From the NCBI RefSeq assembly GCF_041052385.1, contig NZ_CP163439.1, positions 10,591,001 through 10,655,000 on the forward strand: 64,000 nt of DNA. The letters are read 5' to 3'. Every line of letters begins with the position of its first letter. Positions within the stretch are counted from its first letter, which is position 1. The translations under genes were made by a program, and so were the position numbers. A model generated the notes under the pieces. The model was not told the origin of the DNA. It worked only from the letters and a program-made list of their open reading frames with translations, and made no database searches. The DNA comes from Streptomyces sp. R28 (lineage in GTDB: Bacteria > Actinomycetota > Actinomycetes > Streptomycetales > Streptomycetaceae). Shown here piece by piece: positions 33,057 through 42,362 of this stretch.

Positions 33057-34037
33057 ATGGGCGACAGGTTCGACGCGGTCGTCGTCGGCGCCGGGGTCAT
33101 CGGGCTCACCACCGCGCTGCGCCTGCAGCAGGCCGGTGCCCGCGTCGCCGTGCTCACGGCCGAGCCGCCGGGCGAGACGACATCCTGGGTCGCCGCGGCC
33201 GTCTGGTATCCGACCCGCACTCGGTTCGAGCCGCGCGTACTGGACTGGGCCACCCGCACCTACGACGAGTTCGCCCGTCAGGCGGCGGACGGGGTTCCCG
33301 GCGTGGTCATGCGATCCACCCGGATGCTGCTGCGCGGCGAGAGTCACGATGTCCCCTGGTGGGCCGCGGCCCTGCCCGACCTGCGCACCCTGCGCGGGGA
33401 CGAGGTGTGGGCCCCGTTCACCGGCGGCTGGGCGTTCACCGTTCCGACCGTGGAGATGTCCCACTACCTGCCCTGGCTCCAGCAGACCTTCTCCGCGGCG
33501 GGCGGCACACTGATCCGGCGTCGTATCGACGCCCTGGAACAGGCGGGCGTATGGGCTCCCGCGGTGGTGAACGCCTCCGGGCTGGCCGCCCGCGCCCTGT
33601 GCGGCGACACCGAAGTACACCCGGCGCGGGGGCAGTTGGTCCTCGTCGCGAACCCGGGGCTGCACACCTCCCTGCGCGACGAGGACAACGCCGACGGCCA
33701 CACCTACGTCCACCCCCGCAGCACGGACGTCGTCCTCGGCGGCACCTTCGAGATCGGCGAGTGGGACACCACGCCGTCCCCGGCCACCGCGGCCGCGATC
33801 CTGCGCCGCTGCACCGACCTGCTGCCGGAACTGGCCGACGCCGCGATCCTCGGCCACCGGGTGGGCCTAAGGCCCTGCCGGGACGGCGGCGTCCGTCTGG
33901 AGACCGACCCTCGCCCGCCCGGCCGGGTGCGACGGCTGGTGCACAACTACGGCCACGGCGGCGCCGGAGTCACCCTGGCCTGGGGCTGCGCGGACGCCGC
34001 GGCCGCCCTTGCCACCGGGGCCGTCCGGCCGGGCTGA
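33057..34037 (+). CDS. D-amino-acid oxidase-like FAD oxidoreductase
   Basis: A 326-residue DAO-family enzyme. The N-terminal dinucleotide fold is VVVGAGVIGLTTALRLQQAG (about 8-27), followed by TTSWVAAAVWYP (DAO substrate/FAD region), VNASGLAARAL, HPARGQLVLV, and near the end VRRLVHNYGHGGAGVTLAWG, the DAO signature. AAGGGGGAG precedes ATG 33057. It oxidises D-amino acids to imino acids with release of H2O2; possible roles are catabolism of D-amino acids from peptidoglycan or cleanup after non-ribosomal synthesis. Substrate preference is not readable. Confidence 0.92.
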   Translation: MGDRFDAVVVGAGVIGLTTALRLQQAGARVAVLTAEPPGETTSWVAAAVWYPTRTRFEPRVLDWATRTYDEFARQAADGVPGVVMRSTRMLLRGESHDVPWWAAALPDLRTLRGDEVWAPFTGGWAFTVPTVEMSHYLPWLQQTFSAAGGTLIRRRIDALEQAGVWAPAVVNASGLAARALCGDTEVHPARGQLVLVANPGLHTSLRDEDNADGHTYVHPRSTDVVLGGTFEIGEWDTTPSPATAAAILRRCTDLLPELADAAILGHRVGLRPCRDGGVRLETDPRPPGRVRRLVHNYGHGGAGVTLAWGCADAAAALATGAVRPG

Positions 34038-34145
34038 GCCGCCGCCGCTCGCAACTCCCCTTCGTACGGCCCCACACATACCCCTGCTCCGCATGCCCCG
34101 CTCGTACTGCTCTGCTCCCACTTTCCCAGGACTGGATGTACGCCG

Positions 34146-35243
34146 ATGGATTCCGTCGAACCCTCGAACATCGTCCCTCCCGCCTCGGTGGCCCCTGGGA
34201 CAGGACCACACCCCGGCCGGCCGCCGGTCAGGCCCCCGGCCAGGGTTCGGCGCCGCACGCTGCTGCTCGCCGCGCTCGGAGCGAGTGCCGCAGCCGTCCC
34301 GTTCGTGATGCTGGAGGTGAGAGCCAACGGCCCCGGCCCCCGTACCACTGTGTTCACGATCCCCGACGGCCACGCCGACAGCGTGGCCTTCAGCCCGGAC
34401 GGCAAGACGCTGGCCGCCGGACTCTCCGGAGTCCAGGGCATCCGCAGCACCCTGCGGTTGTGGGACGTGGCCAAGGGTACGGTGACCACCCCCTGGCCCG
34501 ACCAGATCGAAGACCTGGCCAAGGTCACCTACAGTCCGGACGGTAAGACGCTGGCCATGACCGGCTTCTCCTCCGTGTCCCTGTGGAACCTGGCGGACCG
34601 CGGCGGCATCGCGCTGCCACATCCCGGGCCCACCCTGGACCTGGCGTTCGCCCCGGACGGCAAGTCCCTGGCCACCGGCTGCCGTGACGGCGCGGCCCGC
34701 CTGTGGGACCTGACCACCGGCACGGTCACCTCCACGCTGACGACTCAGGGCATGGGCGAGGTCAATGCGGTGGCGTTCAGCCCGGACGGCCATGCCCTGG
34801 CCACCGGCAGCGCGGATGCCACCGAAAACCCGGTGCGGCTGTGGGACCTGTACAAGCACACGGTGGACGCCACCCTCGCGACCCCGCGCCGGCGCGGCTT
34901 CAAGCCCGTCGCATTCTGCCGGATGGACTACCTGGCGGCCACCGGCGGCATCGACCACCTCGTGCGCCTGTGGAGCTCGGCGACCGGCACCGTCATCGCC
35001 GAGGCCACCGGCCATACCGGCCCGGTGACGACGGTGGCGTTCAGCCCCGACGGAGCCACCCTGGCCACCGGCAGCGAGGACCACACCGTGCGGTTGTGGG
35101 ACACGAGCACACTCGACGTCTACCCCATCGACACCCTCACCGGACACACCGGCAAGGTGACATCGGTGGCCTTCAGCCCGGACGGCAAGACGCTGGCCTC
35201 CGCCGGCCTCGACGGCACGGTACGGCTGTGGCCGAACCGATGA
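34146..35243 (+). CDS. WD40-repeat protein with an N-terminal export or anchor segment
   Basis: A 365-residue protein. An N-terminal arginine-rich stretch and hydrophobic segment (VRRRTLLLAALGASAAAVPF, about 34-55) may be a Tat-like signal or membrane anchor. The rest is about seven WD40 blades, each with a VAFSPDGxxLA strand and an RLWD terminus, forming a beta-propeller. Proteins of this kind are protein-interaction platforms. It is followed after 65 bases by a membrane protein gene on the same strand, so the two may form an operon. No enzymatic function is visible. Confidence 0.88.
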   Translation: MDSVEPSNIVPPASVAPGTGPHPGRPPVRPPARVRRRTLLLAALGASAAAVPFVMLEVRANGPGPRTTVFTIPDGHADSVAFSPDGKTLAAGLSGVQGIRSTLRLWDVAKGTVTTPWPDQIEDLAKVTYSPDGKTLAMTGFSSVSLWNLADRGGIALPHPGPTLDLAFAPDGKSLATGCRDGAARLWDLTTGTVTSTLTTQGMGEVNAVAFSPDGHALATGSADATENPVRLWDLYKHTVDATLATPRRRGFKPVAFCRMDYLAATGGIDHLVRLWSSATGTVIAEATGHTGPVTTVAFSPDGATLATGSEDHTVRLWDTSTLDVYPIDTLTGHTGKVTSVAFSPDGKTLASAGLDGTVRLWPNR

Positions 35244-35308
35244 CCCCGCCCCGGCCACGCACAACTCCCGCGGAAAACAACCCGGTCGACCACGGAAGGT
35301 ACCCGATC

Positions 35309-36193
35309 ATGGCTGTCAGAGATGCGGTGCCCACGCACGGAACCACGTTGCGCGGCAGAGGTGGGACCGCGCAGCTGTTGCGCGACAGCGTCGCGCTCGA
35401 CCGGGCGGGGATCCGACTGGCCGTCCCACTGGAGGCGATCGAGAGCGTCCATGTCACCAGAGACAGGCGCCCCACCGCCGCGATCCGGCTGAACTCGACG
35501 GCCACCAAAGCCCCGGCAACCACCCTCTGCACGATCGGCTCCCGCAACACCGAGGAGATGGAGGCCTTCGCACGCGCCGTCAACGCGGCGCTCCCGCAAC
35601 GGGACAAGACCGAACGGTGCGTCGACGGTGCGGCCCTGGTGAAGGCGGAGGAGCGCCCCTTCACATCCACGACGACATTCCGGCCGATCATGTCTCCGGC
35701 CCAGGCACGGGCCTGTGGCGTGCTCGCCTGCCTCTTCGCCCTCGGCCTGCTGCCCGCCGTGCTGGCGGGCGACGGGCGCCTCACCCAGTTGTGGATCGGC
35801 GCCTTCCTGGCGATCGCGATGGGCTGCGTCATCGCCCACGGCACCTGGCGCGCCACGGTGACGTGGTGGCTGCTGCACCGATACGGCGTGACCACCGAGG
35901 CCGTGTACGCGAGCCACTACCCCAGCTCCGACGTCAACAACCCGGGAACCGTGGTGTTCTCGTTCACCGACACCAGCGGCACCGATCACACATTCGAGCG
36001 CACGGGCTCGGCGGGATGGCAGCCCCCCAAGAGGATCGCCTACGACCCGGCCAGACCCGACTTCGCCAGAGGACCGGCACACCCATGGGCCAGAACCCTG
36101 CTCCTGCTGCTCCACCTCCTGCTCGGCGTGCCGGTCACGCTCACCATGGCGGCCTTCCTGGTGTGGTACTTCACCACCGCGATCCACACGTAG
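35309..36193 (+). CDS. Membrane protein, DUF3592-like C-terminus
   Basis: A 294-residue protein starting at ATG 35309 after GGAAGG. The N-terminal 110 residues form a small soluble beta-rich domain (VALDRAGIRLAVPLEAIESV) reminiscent of a PH-like fold. Two adjacent membrane segments follow (about 135-185). An extracytoplasmic DUF3592-like stretch contains GVTTEAVYASHYPSSD and PPKRIAYDPARPDFARG, and a last membrane helix closes the protein. Function is unknown; linkage to the WD40 gene is the only context. Confidence 0.8.
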   Translation: MAVRDAVPTHGTTLRGRGGTAQLLRDSVALDRAGIRLAVPLEAIESVHVTRDRRPTAAIRLNSTATKAPATTLCTIGSRNTEEMEAFARAVNAALPQRDKTERCVDGAALVKAEERPFTSTTTFRPIMSPAQARACGVLACLFALGLLPAVLAGDGRLTQLWIGAFLAIAMGCVIAHGTWRATVTWWLLHRYGVTTEAVYASHYPSSDVNNPGTVVFSFTDTSGTDHTFERTGSAGWQPPKRIAYDPARPDFARGPAHPWARTLLLLLHLLLGVPVTLTMAAFLVWYFTTAIHT

Positions 36194-36305
36194 ACAGGCA
36201 CATGCCCCTCCGTCACCGACCGGCCCGCGCCTTGGGTAGCCGGCATTCGGGTGGGACCCCTCTGCCGACGAAGCTGCGGCCGGTTCGGGGCACACGGTGA
36301 CGCAA

Positions 36306-36470
36306 TCATGGGCGAGTCTCCTTGAGGCGCCTCCAGCAGATGAGGCTGCAGGCCAGGGAGACGAAGGCGTCGTGGAGTTCGGTGCGGCGCTCCCATCGGA
36401 CGGCGAGTCGTTTGAAGTGGTGCAGCAGCGCGAAGGTCGAGACCGACGGGTTTGCGAGCAGTCGATCTCG
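36306..36470 (-). pseudogene. IS5-family transposase C-terminal fragment
   Basis: The minus-strand translation ends ALLHHFKRLAVRWERRTELH, then DAFVSLACSLICWRRLKETRP and a stop. This is the standard IS5-group transposase C-terminus. The upstream part merges into unrelated frames, so only the tail of the element remains. Confidence 0.75.
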
Positions 36471-36526
36471 GAGCCCGCATCCAACGGCGGCCTCACCGCG
36501 GTCGCTCGGGCCCACCGGTCGCTGGT

Positions 36527-37240
36527 TCAGCGTCGCTTTCCGGTCTCGGGGGTGGTGACGCCCTGGCTGGCGCGGCGCATGGCCTCGTACAGCGCAGCGT
36601 CTTCCGGCGGGTCCGGCAGCTGTCCGCGGGCCGGGGCCTGGAAGGACTGGATCATCCATGCCACCAGGCGGCGCCAGGCGTCCGGGGCGGCGTCGCCGGT
36701 GGCGCTGAGGACTCCGGCGTTGGCCATCAGCAGCAGCACGAGGTCCCGGCTGGTGAAGTCCTCGCGCAGTTGCCCGCTGTCCTTGGCGCGGCCGATGAGT
36801 TCGAGGAAGCCCTCGTACGCCCGGGCGTGGTGCTGCTCCAGTTCCGGGACGCCGGGGAAGCTCATGGTCAGGACGTCGGCGAAGCCGCGGTCGGCGGCCT
36901 GCATCGCGCAGACGTCCTGGATGTAGCCGGTGAAGCCGTTCCACGGGTCGGGGTCGGCCAGGGCCTCGGTGGTGGCCTGTGCGTACGCCTTCATGCGGTC
37001 GGCGAAGACCGCGGCGACGAGATCTTCCTTGCGGGGGAAGTGGCGGAAGAGGGTGGCGATCCCCACCCCGGCCTCCCGCGCGACCGAGGCCATCGACGCG
37101 TTCAGCCCGTCGCGCCCGAAGACCGTGCGCGCGGCGGCGATGATCCGCCCCCGGTTGCGCTCCGCGTCGCTGCGCTTGGACTGACCTGCGGAATCGGCCG
37201 CGCCGGCGTCGGTGTCGGTGTGGGCATCTCGGGGGCTCAT
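36527..37240 (-). CDS. TetR/AcrR-family transcriptional regulator
   Basis: A 237-residue TetR protein. The N-terminal HTH (about 30-75) reads RIIAAARTVFGRDGLNASMA, then SVAREAGVGIATLFRHFPRK. The C-terminal helical domain of the SbtR-like type is typical of repressors paired with a divergent oxidoreductase. ATG 37240 lacks a good ribosome site and the message may be nearly leaderless. It is divergent from an SDR, and repeats between the two starts look like its operator, so it probably represses the SDR and itself. Confidence 0.9.
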   Translation of the reverse strand: MSPRDAHTDTDAGAADSAGQSKRSDAERNRGRIIAAARTVFGRDGLNASMASVAREAGVGIATLFRHFPRKEDLVAAVFADRMKAYAQATTEALADPDPWNGFTGYIQDVCAMQAADRGFADVLTMSFPGVPELEQHHARAYEGFLELIGRAKDSGQLREDFTSRDLVLLLMANAGVLSATGDAAPDAWRRLVAWMIQSFQAPARGQLPDPPEDAALYEAMRRASQGVTTPETGKRR

Positions 37241-37265
37241 ACCGGTCAGACTAGCAAACCGGAAT

Positions 37266-37334
37266 GCCTTATCCAGTTCCTGTGTTACGGTGGACAGTGA
37301 AACGGATAGGGCTTTCCGGAAAGGAAACGGATAG
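37266..37334. promoter_or_regulatory. Putative TetR operator repeats
   Basis: GAAACGGATAG occurs twice as a direct repeat (37299-37309 and 37324-37334). A degenerate copy in inverted orientation (CCTTATCCAGTTC) lies near 37267-37279. All lie between the divergent TetR and SDR starts, where an autoregulatory operator is expected. Confidence 0.5.
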
Positions 37335-37369
37335 CCCTCTCCACCTCTACTTCCGCGAAAGGCTCTCTC

Positions 37370-38044
37370 ATGCCCACCATCGCCATCGTCGGCGCCGGCC
37401 CCCAGCTCGGCCTCGCCATTGCCCGCACCTACGGCACTCACGGCTACGACGTCGCACTGATCGCCCGCAACCAGGCCAAGCTCGAATCTCTGGCCGGTGA
37501 GCTGGCCGCCGAGGGCATCAGCGCCGCCGCGTTCCCCGCCGACATCCTCGACCGCACCGCGCTCACCCAGGCACTCAAGGACGCGACCGCACACTTCGGC
37601 GGCATCGACGTCCTGGAGTACTCGCCGGTCGGCGGCCTCCAGACCGTCATGACCACCCCGGCCGCGACCGAACCGGCCGACGTGCAGCACGAGATGGACT
37701 TCCAGCTCTACGGAGCCATCGCCGCCACCCGCGCGGTACTGCCCGCCATGCGTGAGGCCGGCGCGGGCACCCTGCTGTTCACCACCGGCGCCGGTTCCGT
37801 CGACCCCGTGCCGCAGATCGCCAACGTCAACGCCGCCGCCGCGGCGCTGCGCAACTGGGTGATCAACCTGCACAAGGAGCTGGACGGCACCGGTGTCCAG
37901 GCCGCGCACGTCGCCATCAACGTGTCGATCGGCATGCCGGCGGTCCCCGGATTCCCGACCGCCCAGCCCGAGGAGATCTCCCCGGTCTACTGGGACCTGC
38001 ACACCACCAAGCGCGACCAGGCCGAACTCGTCTTCAGTCTCTGA
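37370..38044 (+). CDS. Short-chain dehydrogenase-like protein
   Basis: A 224-residue SDR-type protein. The cofactor loop is VGAGPQLGLAIARTYGTHG, an atypical SDR glycine motif. The usual Tyr-x-x-x-Lys active site is not found: the corresponding region reads VNAAAAALRNWVINL, so catalysis in the standard way is doubtful. It is divergent from a TetR regulator with shared repeats between them. It could be a redox sensor or an oxidoreductase of the atypical group; the substrate is unknown. Confidence 0.85.
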   Translation: MPTIAIVGAGPQLGLAIARTYGTHGYDVALIARNQAKLESLAGELAAEGISAAAFPADILDRTALTQALKDATAHFGGIDVLEYSPVGGLQTVMTTPAATEPADVQHEMDFQLYGAIAATRAVLPAMREAGAGTLLFTTGAGSVDPVPQIANVNAAAAALRNWVINLHKELDGTGVQAAHVAINVSIGMPAVPGFPTAQPEEISPVYWDLHTTKRDQAELVFSL

Positions 38045-38111
38045 CGCCCATCAGCCACCCGACCTCCTGGCCTCCCGGTATCTACGCCGCGCACTTCGCC
38101 ATCAACACCTG

Positions 38112-38160
38112 GCTCGGGGAGGGCGGCCCCGAAAGCATTCCCTCGGGGCCGCCCCCGAGC
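38112..38160. terminator. Strong GC-rich hairpin after the SDR gene
   Basis: GGGCGGCCCCGA (38121-38132) and TCGGGGCCGCCC (38143-38154) form a perfect 12-bp stem with a ten-base loop, extended by outer CTCGGG / CCCGAG pairing. It lies 77 bases after the SDR stop and before the Tn3 relic. Confidence 0.75.
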
Positions 38161-38202
38161 AGGTCGCGCACCTGTACCGAGACGGGCCGTGATGCGCGAC
38201 GC

Positions 38203-39148
38203 CTACTCCCGCTGCGGAAGCGTGGAGAGCCGGTCCTTGTTCGTGAGCCGCTTCGCGGTGCTGATCAGATTGGTCGCCATCAGCACCGCGAACAGCTCCA
38301 GCGCGTCGTCGATGGCCTTGGCCTCCAGGTGCCGCATCACCGCGGTCAGCATCGCGGTGCGCTTCGGCTCGCTCGCCAGCTGAAGGCTCGTCGCGTTCGA
38401 CCCCAGGCCGTACCGGGCTAGCGCCGCAAGCCGGTTCGGCGGGAGCTTGTCCAGCTTCACCCGCCCCAGCCGGTACACGGCGATCTCGTCCACCCGCTCC
38501 AGCGCCCGCTTCATCGCCGTGCCCGTGGCCCTCGTCGGCGGCCGCCGGAAGGTCTCCAGGTACGAGTACCGCCTGCCCTCCGGCATCTCCAACAGCGCCA
38601 CCAGGTCGGTGGGCAGTGACGGATCCACCCGCCAGGCTGCTCTCGCGGCTGTCGTGTGCAGGCCCTTGTCCGCGATCTCGCGGACTCCGGACACCTGCCG
38701 CGCCGGCACCGAAACACCGGGCAGCAGCACCCGGTGCCTACGCAGCCAGCCCACCGCGTGGTCGAACAGCGCCTTCGGCCCCTCCGAATGCGCCGCCCAC
38801 GCCCGCCCGTGCAGGAACGTCCGGAACTTCCGCCCCCACTCCGGATCGTCGTACTCGTGGTACTCGTACGCGTCCCGGCGCGTGCTCGTACGCCGTCTTC
38901 GGACGCTCGGTGTACCGCTTCACGACCGAGACGTCCTCGATTCCGACCTGGTCGGCCAGGTGCTCCACCACCGGCCACGGCACACCCAGCGGATCATCCG
39001 GCAGAAACCGGGCCGATACAGCGCACCGTGCACATCTGCAAGGCGAAGCCCAGTTGGTGGTACTGCGTACGCCGCAGCGCAATCAGGCCGCGGTCCACGT
39101 CATTCAGGAAGAAGAAGCGTTCCAACTCCGGGCGCGTCGGCTCCTCGA
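38203..39148 (-). pseudogene. Tn3-family transposase (TnpA) N-terminal relic
   Basis: Reading from 39148 downwards, the frames give EEPTRPELERFFFLNDVDRG and LIALRRTQYHQLGFALQMCT, then PDDPLGVPWPVVEHLADQVG, KRYTERPKTAYEH, and finally GWLRRHRVLLPGVSVPARQV through MRHLEAKAIDDALELFAVLM. These are successive pieces of the TnpA N-terminal region, interrupted by at least two frameshifts (near 39020 and 38880). The catalytic DDE half is absent. The element is inactive. Confidence 0.85.
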
Positions 39149-39919
39149 TCAGTCGATCTCACCGGCCTCACGAAGAAGGTCGGGATCCGCCTCCGGGGAC
39201 CTCAGCGGGCCGGTCTTCCGCGTGACCGGGACGCACGCTTCTCCTCCATCGTTCAACAGCTTCTCCAGGTCCGTGACGCGGAGATAGCAGTCACCGTCGA
39301 TACCCCAGTCACGCCCCCAGGAATTGCGTAGCCGTACTACGGGCGTCGTGGTGCCGTGTCCGTCGAGGCGCGCCCTGAGCGAGACGCCGCGGACGAGGAT
39401 CGCGTGGCCACCGAAGTCACCCTCAGAGACCTCGAGCAGCCCGTTCGGAGCCGTTTCGAACATCGAGTCGTACCACTTGATACCGATGACGACCGGGCCG
39501 AAGTACCCCAGCGTGCGCAGAACGTCGTCGATACCGAACGCCCAGCGGTACTCCTCCATGTATCCACGGGCAACGATCGCCTTGGCACCTGCCAACACCG
39601 ACGTACCGCTGTAGTTCTCCCCAGGCCACTCATCGAGCTGCTGCGCTTCCCGGTACACCCCGCGGGCGAAGCTGTCGTTCACACCCGGCACCTGCACCGG
39701 CTTGGCGATCAGCTCATGCGACCAGGCGAAGCCGACGCACGCACCCTCACGGCCCTGGTTGAGCCAGCCCGGACAGGCCCACCCGGCCGAGCGCAACGGC
39801 GCTCGCTCAGCGACCAGCGTTCGAATTGGATACTCTCTGCTGCGCTCGTCGAACTGCGGGACCCGGTCGAGGCGCGGATCGATGGTCGTGTTGCCGTTCT
39901 TCAAACTCAGGACGTCCAC
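39149..39919 (-). CDS. Papain-like (C1-type) cysteine protease
   Basis: A 256-residue protein. The catalytic triad region is intact: the oxyanion Gln and active Cys in NQGREGACVGFAWSHEL (about 55-71), the His in FGGHAILVRGV (about 178), and the Asn in RLRNSWGRDWGIDGDCYL (about 205). There is no signal peptide and no evident propeptide, so it would act in the cytoplasm. GTG 39919 follows GAGGAG. The gene abuts the truncated TnpA with no gap, suggesting it is cargo of, or was cut off by, the Tn3 element. Bacterial C1 proteases are rare; a toxin or immunity-type role is possible but unsupported. Confidence 0.85.
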   Translation of the reverse strand: MDVLSLKNGNTTIDPRLDRVPQFDERSREYPIRTLVAERAPLRSAGWACPGWLNQGREGACVGFAWSHELIAKPVQVPGVNDSFARGVYREAQQLDEWPGENYSGTSVLAGAKAIVARGYMEEYRWAFGIDDVLRTLGYFGPVVIGIKWYDSMFETAPNGLLEVSEGDFGGHAILVRGVSLRARLDGHGTTTPVVRLRNSWGRDWGIDGDCYLRVTDLEKLLNDGGEACVPVTRKTGPLRSPEADPDLLREAGEID

Positions 39920-39927
39920 ATCGCTCC

Positions 39928-40385
39928 TCAGGCCGCTTCGACGGTCACCAGCTGACATGAGCCAGCGCCGCGGCGCATCCTGAGAGTCTGCTCCTTGCGC
40001 CATGCGAGGGCGGCGCGATCGGCATGGTGACGGGTGGGGCCCCTGCCCTCGCCGCGGATCGTGAGCCCTCGCCATACGCTGACCGCGCTTCGGGACCTCG
40101 CGAAGGGTGCTCGTTGCTCCTCCCCGTCCGGTCCGGTCAGGACGACGCACGACAACGGAACGTCGACTCGTGTACACGGCGACGGCCGGGGCACTCCAGC
40201 CGTGTCCCAGTGAGGTGCCCGCGAGGAAGCCGAGGTAGAAGGCCGCGAGTACCACGTCGGGGAGAGCCGGCACGGCGTGGCCCCGCGCGCGGCACGCAGA
40301 CGCGCGAGCTCCAGCCGCAGCGCGTCGAGGTCGGGATCGGGCGGCAAGCACTCGGGGTACCAGCCGAGCCAGTCACGATGCCCAC
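39928..40385 (-). pseudogene. Possible decayed small gene
   Basis: Minus-strand frames look coding in pieces: WYPECLPPDPDLDALRLELA in one frame, VVLAAFYLGFLAGTSLGHGW (membrane-like) in a second, then FARSRSAVSVWRGLTIRGEG back in the first. This pattern suggests two compensating indels in a small membrane-associated protein gene. No family is recognised, and it could also be noise in GC-rich DNA. Confidence 0.35.
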
Positions 40386-41222
40386 TTAAGTCGGGTCCAC
40401 GTCGGTGCTCAGCAGATGGTGGTCCGAGTACGCGGTCGGATGCACCTGGTGATCGAGCGGGACGACGCCGCGCAGGAAAACATAGTCGAACTTGCTCTGC
40501 CAGTCGGTGGTCGGCTTGCAGGTGCTGGTGGGCGAGGGCCGGCACTGGCGGTCTGTATCTGCGGCCAGCGCCCACATCCGGGCGAGTTCGGGGGCGTCCG
40601 GCACGGCGTTGAAGTCGCCGAGAACGATCGCGCGGTCGTGCCGGGCGACGGCCGCGGCGAGTACGTCGGTCTGGTCTGCTCGGACTGCCTCTTGACGTCG
40701 CTGGGCGAGATGCGTGTTGAAGACCCGGACGCGCTGGCCGCCCACGGTGGTGGTGACCGCCATGTACCCACGGTCTTCGGATCCGCCGTCGGGATATTCG
40801 ACGTTGACGTGGCCTGTCATCGGTGCCGCCGAGAGGACCGCCTGGCCGAACCCTCCCGGACTCCACGGCACTCCTCCGCAGCGGCCCCAACTCCGCAGAA
40901 CCGTCCCGTACTCAACGTGGTAAACGAGCCCGTAAAGGCTCTCCAGATAGATCCGGATCCTCTCGACGTCACCCATGCACGCTTCTTGCAGGCCGATGAC
41001 CTGGGGCGCAAACTTGGCGATCTCCGCTGCCCGGTCAACGTCGCTCATCTCGCAGGGATTGCAGAGGTTCCACGTCATGACCCGGTTCGGTACGACGTCC
41101 CTGACGGCTTCGACGGGCAGTGACCCGGCGGAGAGGGCACCGCTTGGTGCACTGGGGCCGACGAGCACAATGCAGGCCAGGGTCATGGCGCCCGCGAGTA
41201 ACCGCGTGCCCCTTCCGAGCAC
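40386..41222 (-). CDS. Secreted endonuclease/exonuclease/phosphatase-family protein
   Basis: A 278-residue protein with an N-terminal signal peptide (LLAGAMTLACIVLVG, about 8-22). The EEP/DNase-I-like core has RVMTWNLCNPCE, VIGLQEAC (metal-binding Glu), VFNTHLAQRR (catalytic His), IVLGDFNAVPDAPEL (Asp/Asn pair), FDYVFLRG and a terminal YSDHHLLSTDV. All key residues are present, so it is probably an active extracellular nuclease, phosphatase or phospholipase-type enzyme. It differs from the CdtB-like domain at 26537, which keeps WNMQGSS. Its promoter region (41223-41330) has no other feature. Confidence 0.88.
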   Translation of the reverse strand: MLGRGTRLLAGAMTLACIVLVGPSAPSGALSAGSLPVEAVRDVVPNRVMTWNLCNPCEMSDVDRAAEIAKFAPQVIGLQEACMGDVERIRIYLESLYGLVYHVEYGTVLRSWGRCGGVPWSPGGFGQAVLSAAPMTGHVNVEYPDGGSEDRGYMAVTTTVGGQRVRVFNTHLAQRRQEAVRADQTDVLAAAVARHDRAIVLGDFNAVPDAPELARMWALAADTDRQCRPSPTSTCKPTTDWQSKFDYVFLRGVVPLDHQVHPTAYSDHHLLSTDVDPT

Positions 41223-41329
41223 TATCGCCTCCTCAAAGTGGATACATATGGCAACTGGCGCTTCTATGCACGAGGTTATGGGACGGGGCCCAGGAGTACG
41301 ACGCGATCGGCTTCACCATGGAACCCGAG

Positions 41330-41980
41330 CACTCGGATGACTGTAATCGCCCTTGGACCCCTCAGCGCCGGCTTGCCCAGCCGTCGGCCTATGTCTCGCT
41401 TCTCGCGGCTCCAGGGGCCGCGAGGTCGGTGAGGTCGGTGAGGTCGTTGGGCGAGAGGGCCTTGCGCTGGACGGCAGAGAAGTAGATCTCGACTTGGTTG
41501 AGTCAGGAGGCGTGCACAGGGGTGTGGACCATGACCGTGTTCGGGAACGCCGCCGTGAGCCGTCGGCCGCCTTCTGACCGAGAGGGGAGGAGCCGTTGTC
41601 GACGAGGTCCGTATCCAAGACCACGCGCTTGGCCCTGCGTAGGGTTCCTGGCTCATGACCTGGGTAGCCACGCCGGCCAGTTCCGGGCACGACCAGAGTG
41701 AGAGCGGTACTTCACTCTCAGCAGGCAGCCGGCAGGCCGGCGACTTAACCTCGACGTCCTGCAACGGTGTGAATGAGGAGGGACGGCCGCAGCGTTGACG
41801 GCCTTTGAGCCGGGCAGGCCCACATGGGCGAACCGGCCACGCCAGCGGCGCACGGTGTCCAAATGCAGGCCCGTCCCGGGCGATGCACGCGTTGGAGCGT
41901 CCATGCGCGGCGTGCAGCACCACCTGCGCACGCACCCGCAGCCCGTGCTCGGTCTTGTGGCCGTAGGCCATCTTCTTCAA
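41330..41980 (-). pseudogene. IS630-family transposase relic
   Basis: Fragments on the minus strand are TEHGLRVRAQVVLHAAHGRS with NACIARD (HTH), GLPGLKDRQRCGRPSSFTPL-like sequence in mixed frames, ACRLPAESEVPLSLWSCPEL, and, after a large deletion, VHTPVHASWLNQVEIYFSAV and QRKALSPNDLTDLTDLAAPG. These are the N-terminal HTH domain and the C-terminal DDE end of IS630 transposases. Several frameshifts and the missing centre make it non-functional. Confidence 0.8.
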
Positions 41981-42362
41981 CCTTCTTCAACCGCACGCGT
42001 TCGGCGGCACTCTGGGCTATGGGACGGGGGTGCGGACGGGCATGGCGGGCGAACCGATCGGCCGAAGCGGATCACTGGTACTCCGCAGTGGTACTCCGCA
42101 GCCTGCCCCGCCCGTCACCGCCCCAGCCCCCGCAATGACCGGTGCAAGAGGCCACTTGGAGAGGGAAAACGCAACTTCGACATGGCCCGCAGAGGCAGCT
42201 ACCTTCACCTGGTCTTCGGCGATCGCCCACGGTCGCACGGAAGTTCCTTCAGGCTGAGCCACCCGCGACGGGATGAGTTGATCACGCCCCATGACTCCTC
42301 ACCCCCAGGCGTAAGCCACCGAAACGGGTCCACACCAGGCACCCCCAACCAGGGAGAGACGC

